DNA of 20,624 bases from CAZOKO01 sp964580455. Lineage in GTDB: Bacteria; Desulfobacterota; WTBG01. How positions within the stretch are numbered: the stretch's first letter is position 1; each line of letters opens with the position of its first letter. Below are positions 7,863 through 14,100 of this stretch, piece by piece. The stretch is from NCBI GenBank assembly GCA_964580455.1, contig CAZOKO010000042.1, forward strand, positions 1-20,624. The letters run 5' to 3'. Under the pieces are notes generated by a model. It did not search any database. It was not told where the DNA came from and saw only the letters and a program-made list of their open reading frames with translations. A program made the translations under genes and the position numbers.

Positions 7863-8834
7863 ATGAATAAAGAACTGGCTATCGGCATTGATTTGGGTGG
7901 GACTAATATCAGGACAGCCTTGGTAAACTCTTCAGGCGAAATAAAAGGCATCCATAAACAACCAACTCACGCTGAACTGGAAATGGTAAATATCCTTGAA
8001 AATATGGCAGATGGTATTAAAAAGCTTCTTAATGAACAAAAGTTTAAGATAGAAGATATTAAAGGTATAGGTCTTGGTGCTCCCGGATTTTTATCTCTGG
8101 ATTTAGGTGTGATCCGTTTTTCTCCTAATCTACCCACAGCAAAAGAGACACCTGTTGTTAACCTGCTAAAAAGATTGACTAACCTTCCGGTCTATCTGGA
8201 AAACGATGCCAATGCCGCAGCCATTGGTGAACACTGGATAGGAGCAGGACAGGGTGTAGACAATCTTCTCTGCATTACGATTGGAACAGGGCTGGGATCA
8301 GGATTTATTCTAAACGGTAAAGTATGGCACGGCAGTAATGACCTTGCCGGAGAATTAGGACATACAACTCTCTTTCCAGAGGGTTTACCCTGTAATTGCG
8401 GAAGAAAAGGCTGTATTGAAGCTTACGTCTCAGCCACTGGAATTGTTAACCGCACTCAGATAGCTCTCAAAGAAGGAAAAAACTCTTCTCTTAAAGAACT
8501 TTTGGAAAAGGGTGAAAAGTCTCTCACCTCTCTTGCAATCTATGAACATGCTGAAAAAGGAGACCGACTGGCTCGAGAGATTTTCGAAGAAACCGGCAGA
8601 TACCTGGCCATTTGTCTGGCAAATGTGCTGAATATGCTCGACCTGGAAATGATTATCATCGGGGGTCAGGTTTCCAAAGCGGGCGACCTCTTCCTAAGAC
8701 CCACTATCCAGGGAATAGAAAGGAGGGCAATCAGAATAAAATATTATCCCATTAAGATAGTACAGCCAAAGCTGGGTGATCATGCCGGCATCATCGGCGC
8801 GGCTAAACCGGTGTTTGATCATAATGCTAAATGA
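7863..8834 (+). CDS. ROK-family sugar kinase (glucokinase-like)
   Basis: ATP-dependent kinase of 323 residues, most likely phosphorylating glucose or another hexose/N-acyl-hexosamine in the cytosol. The phosphate-binding motif IGIDLGGTN (7-15) opens the protein. The catalytic base is D115 in ENDANAAAIGE, followed by GTGLGSGF (141-148). The sugar/zinc region has E164 and H167 in GELGH, then C177, C179 and C184 in CNCGRKGC, the ROK zinc site. There is no N-terminal helix-turn-helix, so it is an enzyme rather than a ROK repressor. AGGAGA lies 5 bases before the ATG. The substrate cannot be fixed from sequence. It could feed glucose released from glycogen (glgX is in the window, but far off). It converges with the glycosyltransferase gene. 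Confidence 0.92.
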   Translation: MNKELAIGIDLGGTNIRTALVNSSGEIKGIHKQPTHAELEMVNILENMADGIKKLLNEQKFKIEDIKGIGLGAPGFLSLDLGVIRFSPNLPTAKETPVVNLLKRLTNLPVYLENDANAAAIGEHWIGAGQGVDNLLCITIGTGLGSGFILNGKVWHGSNDLAGELGHTTLFPEGLPCNCGRKGCIEAYVSATGIVNRTQIALKEGKNSSLKELLEKGEKSLTSLAIYEHAEKGDRLAREIFEETGRYLAICLANVLNMLDLEMIIIGGQVSKAGDLFLRPTIQGIERRAIRIKYYPIKIVQPKLGDHAGIIGAAKPVFDHNAK

Positions 8835-8844
8835 ATGGGTGTTA

Positions 8845-8912
8845 GCGATGTGCGATGTGCGATAGAAACAAAGTAGTGATTTGGTTTGCTCATATCTCAT
8901 ATCCCACATCGC
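8845..8912. repeat. Inverted repeat between convergent genes
   Basis: GCGATGTG (8845-8852, repeated in tandem at 8852-8859) pairs with CACATCGC (8905-8912). It lies between the ends of two converging genes, so it could fold in either transcript and act as a bidirectional 3' hairpin. It has no T-tract like a classic terminator. Confidence 0.55.
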
Positions 8913-8956
8913 ATATTACAATTAACCGTATAATCGAAACAATATAAAGATAAACG

Positions 8957-9961
8957 TCACACTCGAATAGTATATTTCACCCTCCTGCAAACTTCTTCCA
9001 CAGAAATTTCTTCAAAGCACCTCTTGCTTTCACACCTTTTCATCTCATCTCTTGAACAGGGAGAACATTTCGTTGCTTTATACACTATCGAAACATTTCC
9101 CCGTGAGCCCCACACTTTTGGGTCTGTGGGACCAAAGAGCGCCACTACAGGCAGTCCTACTGCAGCAGCAAGATGGGTAATACCTGAATCATTTCCAACA
9201 AAGACGTTACACTTCCTGAGTATAGCAGCTAAATCGTTTAAAGGCAGGTTGGTGATGGGAAAAATATTTTCAGCATCAATGAGTTTGAAATATTCCTGTG
9301 TAATTTCCTTATCTGCCGGCCCAATCGGTAAAATGATTTTAGCATTATCCCTTTTAATAAGTTTCTCACACAGTTGAGCAAAACAACCAGGTGGCCATGC
9401 CTTCATCCTGCTTCCACTGCCGATATGGACAGCAACTATAAGAGATTTATCGTCAAGTTGGCTTTTTTGGAAGAAGTCGGCAGCTCGTTTACTATCTTCT
9501 TCACCAGGAAAAAGCTTAGGGACTTTATCAGGTGTTTCGCAACCTAAATGCGAGAGTTGGTACATTTGATAGTCAATGACATGCACATATTTACTATCCT
9601 GTGGAAATGTATGAATAAGATATACTTCTTTTACTTTAATCTTTTCAAGATTGTGCAAAAGAATTTTTGACCTTTCTTGTCCAAAGATAATAATAAAGTC
9701 AAATTGTCTGAAACGTTCTATCAGTTTTGTATCTAATACGGCACTCTCACTATAGAACGGTGCCATCCCCTTCTGATCAACAAAATAAATTTTGTCAGCA
9801 TAAAACCTTTCTTCAACCAACTTAAGTATATGCGGGTAGCCCCAGATCTCAATAAAGGCATCAGGATAATTATGTCTGATAGAGGAAATAGCAGGAAGAC
9901 TTAAAATAAAATCGCCGATGGCACCTTGATGAATGATGAGGATGTTACTAACATGTTTCAT
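8957..9961 (-). CDS. Glycosyltransferase family 9 (ADP-heptose:LPS heptosyltransferase-like)
   Basis: Cytosolic, membrane-associated GT-B enzyme of 334 residues that likely transfers a heptose or related sugar from an ADP-sugar to a lipid-linked acceptor in LPS core or another glycan. The N-terminal domain opens with a Rossmann strand and GAIGD (13-17). The C-terminal donor domain has HIGSGSRMKAWP (179-190), GNDSGITHLAA (256-266) and FGPTDPK (276-282), all typical of GT9. A cysteine set (C299, C302, C310, C315) close to the C-terminus is seen in many bacterial GT9 members and may bind metal. The ATG at 9961 lacks a clear ribosome site, but the first residues lead directly into the expected strand. 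A heptose-1-phosphate adenylyltransferase gene lies 10 kb away. Acceptor and exact sugar are unknown. Confidence 0.92.
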   Translation of the reverse strand: MKHVSNILIIHQGAIGDFILSLPAISSIRHNYPDAFIEIWGYPHILKLVEERFYADKIYFVDQKGMAPFYSESAVLDTKLIERFRQFDFIIIFGQERSKILLHNLEKIKVKEVYLIHTFPQDSKYVHVIDYQMYQLSHLGCETPDKVPKLFPGEEDSKRAADFFQKSQLDDKSLIVAVHIGSGSRMKAWPPGCFAQLCEKLIKRDNAKIILPIGPADKEITQEYFKLIDAENIFPITNLPLNDLAAILRKCNVFVGNDSGITHLAAAVGLPVVALFGPTDPKVWGSRGNVSIVYKATKCSPCSRDEMKRCESKRCFEEISVEEVCRRVKYTIRV

Positions 9962-9969
9962 ATATAACC

Positions 9970-10019
9970 AGTTGCGGGTTTAACAGTATTCTTTCTCTCT
10001 TGACACGTAACCCGCAACT
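9970..10019. repeat. 11-bp perfect inverted repeat between the glycosyltransferase and aminotransferase genes
   Basis: AGTTGCGGGTT (9970-9980) and AACCCGCAACT (10009-10019) are perfect complements 28 bp apart, flanked by TATATA on both sides. It fills most of the 95-bp gap between two minus-strand genes. It may be a transcript hairpin downstream of the aminotransferase gene or a small palindromic repeat. Confidence 0.7.
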
Positions 10020-10056
10020 ATATATCTCCTTTATGCATTAATTAAAAAATATCCTG

Positions 10057-11202
10057 CTATCCAAATTTATGTTTTATATAACTTTCTATCCTCCCCATCC
10101 CTTCTTTAATATTTTCAAGGGAATTGGCATAGGAAAAACGGAGATAACCTTCTGCATTTTTACCAAAGTCGATACCAGGGGTTACTCCTACCTTTGCCTC
10201 CTTAAGGATTTCAAAGGCAAATTTAAATGAATCTTTAGAAAACTTCTTGGCATTTGCCAGCACGTAAAAAGCACCAGTCGGTTCAACGGAAATGCCGAAA
10301 CCGAGCTCCCTTAATTGGGTAATAATAAATTTCCTCCTCTTGTCAAAGGTTTCCCTCATACGTTCAACATCTTTTTGAGCATATCTTAGGGCAGCAACCC
10401 CAGCCCATTGGACAAAGGCATTTGCGGAAATGAAAAAGTTCTGATGCATCTTCTGCAGAGGGCGGATAAATTCCCTGGGAACAATGATATACCCCAGCCT
10501 CCAGCCTGTCATGGCATAGAGTTTTGAGAAACCATTTATGACAAAACAGCGGTCAGTAAATTCCAGCATGGAGTGTGCCTTGCCTTCATAAACCAGTCCA
10601 TGGTAAATCTCATCAGAAATAATACGGGGTTTCAATGCACTGATTTCTTTCATTCTTTCCGACTCAAGCAGATTGCCGTTAGGATTGGAAGGTGAATTGA
10701 CAAGAATGGCTTTTGTCCTCTTGCCTATCCTTTCAGCAATAACCTCTGGTCGATACTGGAAACCATCCTCTTCAAATACTTTTACAAAATTAGGGACACC
10801 ATCTGCCAGGGTTACAAAGTTTGGATAACAGGCATAGTGGGGATCAGAAAGTATGACTTCATCTCCAGGTTCTAAGAGGGCAAAGAATGCCAGCAGCATA
10901 GCTGGCGACGTACCAGAGGTAACCAGGATTTGTTCAGGACAGATGCTAACACCATATTGATGATGATAATATTCTGCAACTGCCTCCCTCAGTTCTATAA
11001 GACCCAGACTATGCGTATAGTGAGTTTTTCCTGCCTTAATAGCCTCGATAGCAGCATCTTTGATACATTGAGGTGTATCAAAGTCAGGCTCCCCTACTTC
11101 CAGATGAATGATATGCTCGCCTTTCCTCTCCATCTCGGCTGCCTTTTCCATCACTTCCATAACAATAAAAGGTTGAATCTTTAAAGATTTTTTAGAAATC
11201 AT
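10057..11202 (-). CDS. Pyridoxal-phosphate class I/II aminotransferase (AspC-like)
   Basis: Cytosolic fold-type I aminotransferase. With the ATG at 11202 it has 381 residues, normal for the aspartate/aromatic aminotransferase subgroup. Visible PLP residues are N173 (NSPSNPNG), D197 and Y200 (ISDEIY), Schiff-base Lys K227 (GFSKLYAMTGWRLGY) and substrate-carboxylate Arg R355 (LRFSY). I chose ATG 11202 because AAGGA lies 8 bases upstream and the MISKK start fits the family. The frame stays open to 11289, but those 29 extra residues come from a dispersed CTTCGTG-type repeat and are very unlikely to be translated. The substrate cannot be assigned; the subgroup includes aspartate, alanine and aromatic aminotransferases. 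It lies upstream of the glycosyltransferase on the same strand, with no clear functional link. Confidence 0.93.
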   Translation of the reverse strand: MISKKSLKIQPFIVMEVMEKAAEMERKGEHIIHLEVGEPDFDTPQCIKDAAIEAIKAGKTHYTHSLGLIELREAVAEYYHHQYGVSICPEQILVTSGTSPAMLLAFFALLEPGDEVILSDPHYACYPNFVTLADGVPNFVKVFEEDGFQYRPEVIAERIGKRTKAILVNSPSNPNGNLLESERMKEISALKPRIISDEIYHGLVYEGKAHSMLEFTDRCFVINGFSKLYAMTGWRLGYIIVPREFIRPLQKMHQNFFISANAFVQWAGVAALRYAQKDVERMRETFDKRRKFIITQLRELGFGISVEPTGAFYVLANAKKFSKDSFKFAFEILKEAKVGVTPGIDFGKNAEGYLRFSYANSLENIKEGMGRIESYIKHKFG

Positions 11203-11236
11203 GTGATATCCTTTCAAATGAAACGAAACCCTAAAT

Positions 11237-11265
11237 AAATGGAACCACGAAGGAACACGAAGAGA
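11237..11265. repeat. CTTCGTG-type repeat, inverted copy
   Basis: Read on the minus strand this segment shows CTTCGTG and CCTTCGTGGTT, the same module type as 7743-7821 and 20300-20380 but in opposite orientation. It lies just upstream of the aminotransferase start and explains the false N-terminal extension of that reading frame. Confidence 0.6.
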
Positions 11266-11320
11266 AATAAAAATACAAGCAATATCCACGTATTAAGCAT
11301 CATGGTTGATTTTTATTATT

Positions 11321-11494
11321 CGTCTATCGTTATTCGGTTGCGCTGCTTGCCCCGTTAGAATTTTTTGCTACTAACAGGATTTATTAAGTCCTTCTAACTG
11401 CACAATTCCTTCGTTGGTAAAAAACTTTACAAATTTTCATTTTCTAACGGGGCGAGTTTCGTCTTTCGTCAGACGGTTGCGTTGCTTCTTCCCC
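11321..11494. repeat. 105-bp palindromic-ended element between near-identical flanks
   Basis: GCCCCGTTAGAA (11349-11360) and TTCTAACGGGGC (11442-11453) are a perfect 12-bp inverted repeat bounding 105 bp. Similar 33-35-bp segments flank it directly: 11321-11353 and 11460-11494, sharing CGGTTGCG and GTTGCT-like cores. Inside, the minus strand has a 21-codon open frame (11371-11436) with no start codon. A smaller relative of the terminal repeat, ATCTAACGGGGG, recurs at about 20380-20406. It resembles a MITE-like or structured intergenic repeat; no transposase is nearby. Confidence 0.7.
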
Positions 11495-11572
11495 TCATAT
11501 TTGTTTCTCTAATTTAATACGCAGATACCCGTATACCGTTACGAGTTGTGCAACCTTAAGCCGTTTTATGCA

Positions 11573-11652
11573 ACCTAAATCTTAAATTCTAAATCCATTA
11601 TCCATAAAATCAATCCACCAATCCCTAAATCCCCAAATTCCTCAATTCTAAA
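11573..11652. repeat. AT-rich degenerate AAATCC/AATTCT-type short repeats
   Basis: An imperfect array of CTAAATCC-, CCCCAAATTC- and AATTCTA-like steps; the minus strand reads as GGATTT-type repeats. No gene fits here. Between 11495 and 11572 I see no feature except a repeated TGCAACCT. Confidence 0.45.
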
Positions 11653-11729
11653 AATATGTATCTCTTTACAAAGGCAGTTGTCAAGTATTTGTTATTGATA
11701 TTCATTCCCAACTTATCTCTACTTACCAT

Positions 11730-11758
11730 TTGACTTTATAGCCTTATTCTAATAATAT
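11730..11758 (+). promoter_or_regulatory. Promoter for ubiX
   Basis: TTGACT (11730-11735) and TAATAT (11753-11758) are spaced by exactly 17 bp, and the -10 ends 46 bp before the chosen ubiX start. The match is 5 of 6 at -35 and 4 of 6 at -10. It is among the best sigma-70-type sites in the window. Confidence 0.55.
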
Positions 11759-11771
11759 CACTTTAAGTGAT
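11757..11771. promoter_or_regulatory. Palindromic candidate operator at the ubiX promoter
   Basis: ATCACTT-T-AAGTGAT is a perfect 7+1+7 palindrome that overlaps the end of the -10 element and the likely transcription start. A repressor bound here would block transcription. The regulator is unknown. Confidence 0.4.
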
Positions 11772-11804
11772 TTGTAAATAAGATAAACTATGAAGGAACT
11801 AGTG

Positions 11805-12374
11805 ATGAGGATTATAATTGCCATTACCGGTGCAAGCGGAAGCATATATGGTATCCGATTGCTGGAGTTTTTAAAAAGCAGACAAGATATTGAAACACAT
11901 CTCATCATCAGTAAAACAGCAGAGAGTGTTATCCTTTATGAAACTGATCATAAAAACATTGAACATGTGAAGAAATTGGCTGATTACTGCCATCAGGATG
12001 ATGACCTGGCAGCACCTGTTTCAAGCGGCTCATTCCTTACTGGTGGAATGATTGTGGTTCCCTGCAGTGCCAAGACCCTTTCTGCTGTAGCTCACTCCTA
12101 TGGCGAAAATTTGATAGCCCGCGCATCCGATGTTTGTTTGAAAGAAAGGCGAAAACTTGTTCTTGTCTTAAGAGAAACCCCTTTAACCCTCTCCCACATT
12201 GAAAACATGAAAAATGTAACCAGCATGGGAGGTATCATTCTTCCTCCCGTCCCCGGATTCTATTCTAAACCACAGACCATCGACGATCTTATCAATCACA
12301 CCGTTGGAAAGGCCCTGGACTTGTTCGCAATTGAACATAATCTTTTCAAACGCTGGGGGAAACAGTATCACTAA
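11805..12374 (+). CDS. ubiX: Flavin prenyltransferase UbiX
   Basis: Makes prenylated FMN, the cofactor of UbiD-type decarboxylases, from reduced FMN and dimethylallyl (pyro)phosphate. The 189 residues fit the family. Motifs in order: flavin-binding GASGSIYG (9-16), SSGS (73-76), CSAKTLS (87-93), RETPL (123-127) and the C-terminal PPVPGFY segment (147-153). I place the start at ATG 11805, because AAGGA (11793-11797) is 7 bases upstream and the protein then begins MRIIIAITGASG, as UbiX proteins do. An in-frame ATG at 11790 has no ribosome site. No UbiD is in the window, so the partner decarboxylase (ubiquinone/menaquinone synthesis or aromatic carboxylate breakdown) lies elsewhere. Confidence 0.95.
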   Translation: MRIIIAITGASGSIYGIRLLEFLKSRQDIETHLIISKTAESVILYETDHKNIEHVKKLADYCHQDDDLAAPVSSGSFLTGGMIVVPCSAKTLSAVAHSYGENLIARASDVCLKERRKLVLVLRETPLTLSHIENMKNVTSMGGIILPPVPGFYSKPQTIDDLINHTVGKALDLFAIEHNLFKRWGKQYH

Positions 12375-12495
12375 AAACACTTGACAACCTGCTTTTGATA
12401 TGCAAATCTTCATTATTCATAACTATTTACCACAAAGTACGCTGAGAAAAACATAAAAAAATTCTTTTTTGCTATTGTGAACGACAAAAGTAAAA

Positions 12496-12563
12496 TGTCA
12501 TTGCGAGGAGCGTCAGTGACGAAGCAATCACATGAGATTGCTTCGCTATCGCTCGCAATGACA
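12496..12563. repeat. Palindromic repeat, family CATTGCGAG, outward-arm copy
   Basis: TGTCATTGCGAG (12496-12507) pairs perfectly with CTCGCAATGACA (12552-12563), and inner GAAGCAATC (12521-12529) pairs with GATTGCTTC (12536-12544). It would form a long hairpin. A second copy with the half-sites in reversed order lies at 13989-14065, so the two bracket the Fe-S protein gene. The rest of the 12375-12703 gap holds a TTGACA at 12380-12385 without a good -10, AT-rich sequence and the repeat at 12634. Confidence 0.85.
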
Positions 12564-12633
12564 GGCTATTGAATGTCAACTCATTAAAGTCGTTCAATAT
12601 AGTTGGATTGGGAACTCCCATCCAGCAGAAAAA

Positions 12634-12672
12634 TTTTATGACCTCTGCGATCTTAGCGATCCCTGCGGTGAG
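12634..12672. repeat. Dispersed repeat, copy 2 (upstream of the Fe-S protein gene)
   Basis: Same-orientation match to 55-94 with two mismatches over about 38 bp, including GATCTTAGCGATCCCTGCGG. It ends 31 bp before the ATG of the downstream gene. Confidence 0.75.
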
Positions 12673-12703
12673 CATATACTAATTGGAGAAAGGAACCTGA
12701 ATT

Positions 12704-13927
12704 ATGATATCTAAAAAGAAGATTTATGAAAGGACTCTGGAGGATTACAGGGAACAGGCTTGGGGTGACGCACGCTGCAACTGGTGTCAGAACCAGTGGG
12801 GATGGAATGTAAAAAGCAGCAAATACAATGAGATATGCCCTGAGTTTAGATACAAACGTTTTGCTGCCTATAGTGGAATGGGCAAATTTCATATTATCCG
12901 TGCCCTATTAGAAGAGGATTTTGATTATACAGATTCCGAGGCGCTGGTAGACATAGCCTTTCGCTGCACTTCCTGCGGTGCCTGCGAGATGAACTGCCTG
13001 CGATTAACTGAAAAGGAACCACTTAAGGCAGGAGAAGCGCTTAAAACCAGGCTGATTGAGAAAGGTCTGGCACCCCTGCCAGCACACAAGGAACTCCTAA
13101 CCAGTATCAAAAATTACGACAACCCCTGGAAACAACCCAGGGCACAAAAAGCTCAATGGGCTAAAGAATTAGGACTAAAAAATGCAAATGAAGAAAAGTG
13201 CGAAGTTCTCTTCTTTGCCGGCTGTACCCCTGCATTTGACCCCATTTTGAAACATGATATAGTCAATTCTGCAAAGGTGCTTAAAGGATGTGGAGTAGAT
13301 ATTGGAATTTTTGCTGACAAGGAGATTTGCTGTGGAAGTCCGGCTATCAGGCTGGGCGATCGGAAAACCTTCTTTGAACTTGTCAAAAGAAACATTGAAG
13401 AATTCACCAGAGCGGGTGTTAAAGAGATCATTACCCAGTGTGCAGGATGTTATCACGTTTTAAAGTATGATTTTCCGGAGGTTCCCAATATGCCGGAGAG
13501 CACGTTTAAGGTTTACCATGTCTCTGAATACATGGAATCATTACTCAAGGATGGTAAAATCAAATTTACCAAAGAGATACCCCTTACGGTAACCTGGCAT
13601 GATCCCTGTCACATTGGGAGGCACTGTGGTATTTATGAGGAACCACGGAATATCTTAAAAGCCATCCCGGGTATCAAATTAGTAGAGATGGAGCGGATAA
13701 AAGACCAGGCCTGGTGCTGTGGTGCGGGAGGTGGCGTAAGAGCTGCCTATCCGGATTTGGCTTTCAAATGTGCAGAAGAGCGGATAGAAGAGGCAAAGGA
13801 GACAGGTGCAGAGGCACTGGTTACCTGTTGTCCATACTGTGAACAGAATTTAGCCGACCCTTTAAAAGCACCGGGTGAGAACATGAAACTTTATGACCTC
13901 ACTGACCTTGTGCTTCAGGCTCTGTAG
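12704..13927 (+). CDS. Fe-S oxidoreductase with two CCG (cysteine-rich) domains, HdrD/GlcF-like
   Basis: Cytosolic electron-transfer protein of 407 residues resembling the HdrD, GlcF and LutA subunits. The N-terminal ferredoxin-like part has one complete [4Fe-4S] set, C88-X2-C91-X2-C94-X3-C98. An incomplete set lies before it (C25, C28 and C45 followed by Pro). Two cysteine-rich CCG domains follow: C174, C209/C210, C246/C249, and C302, C338/C339, C376/C379. In heterodisulfide reductases such domains bind the catalytic iron-sulfur cofactor. There is no membrane helix and no flavin domain, so it needs a partner that the window does not show. AAAGGA lies 9 bases before the ATG. Repeats isolate it on both sides, so it is probably transcribed alone. 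The physiological disulfide or quinone substrate is unknown. Confidence 0.88.
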   Translation: MISKKKIYERTLEDYREQAWGDARCNWCQNQWGWNVKSSKYNEICPEFRYKRFAAYSGMGKFHIIRALLEEDFDYTDSEALVDIAFRCTSCGACEMNCLRLTEKEPLKAGEALKTRLIEKGLAPLPAHKELLTSIKNYDNPWKQPRAQKAQWAKELGLKNANEEKCEVLFFAGCTPAFDPILKHDIVNSAKVLKGCGVDIGIFADKEICCGSPAIRLGDRKTFFELVKRNIEEFTRAGVKEIITQCAGCYHVLKYDFPEVPNMPESTFKVYHVSEYMESLLKDGKIKFTKEIPLTVTWHDPCHIGRHCGIYEEPRNILKAIPGIKLVEMERIKDQAWCCGAGGGVRAAYPDLAFKCAEERIEEAKETGAEALVTCCPYCEQNLADPLKAPGENMKLYDLTDLVLQAL

Positions 13928-13988
13928 CACCTATTCTCTATATACACAATACTTTCTTAGAAGTTCCAACTCACCACAATTTTTATGA

Positions 13989-14065
13989 GATTGCGTCGCT
14001 TCGCTCGCAATGACATTCCTTTCTTGTCATTGCGAAGAGTCCACTTGGTGGACGACGAAGCAATC
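13989..14065. repeat. Palindromic repeat, family CATTGCGAG, inward-arm copy
   Basis: Left half 13989-14015 (GATTGCGTCG...CTCGCAATGACA) and right half 14025-14065 (TGTCATTGCGAAG...CGAAGCAATC) are inverted relative to each other. A nested perfect hairpin, GTCCAC-TTG-GTGGAC, spans 14039-14053. It lies between the converging Fe-S gene and glgX, so it may help end both transcripts. Its half-sites are in the opposite order to those at 12496-12563. Confidence 0.85.
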
Positions 14066-14100
14066 ACATTATTTTGCTGATTAACTCCATAGTCATTTTA

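Noticed and set aside
9024..9377. 117-codon open frame on the plus strand
   Set aside because: It is wholly inside the glycosyltransferase gene on the opposite strand; the minus-strand protein carries all conserved GT9 motifs.
11203..11289. 29-residue N-terminal extension of the aminotransferase frame
   Set aside because: It has no ribosome site, derives from a dispersed CTTCGTG-type repeat, and the inner ATG at 11202 has AAGGA at the right distance and the family-typical N-terminus.
12380..12409. TTGACA as a promoter for the Fe-S gene
   Set aside because: No acceptable -10 hexamer is 16-18 bp downstream and the start codon is 320 bp away, beyond a strong hairpin.
12496..12563. Strong hairpin as a Rho-independent terminator of ubiX
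   Set aside because: It has no following T-tract, lies 120 bp after the stop, and recurs elsewhere as a repeat family, so I list it as a repeat.
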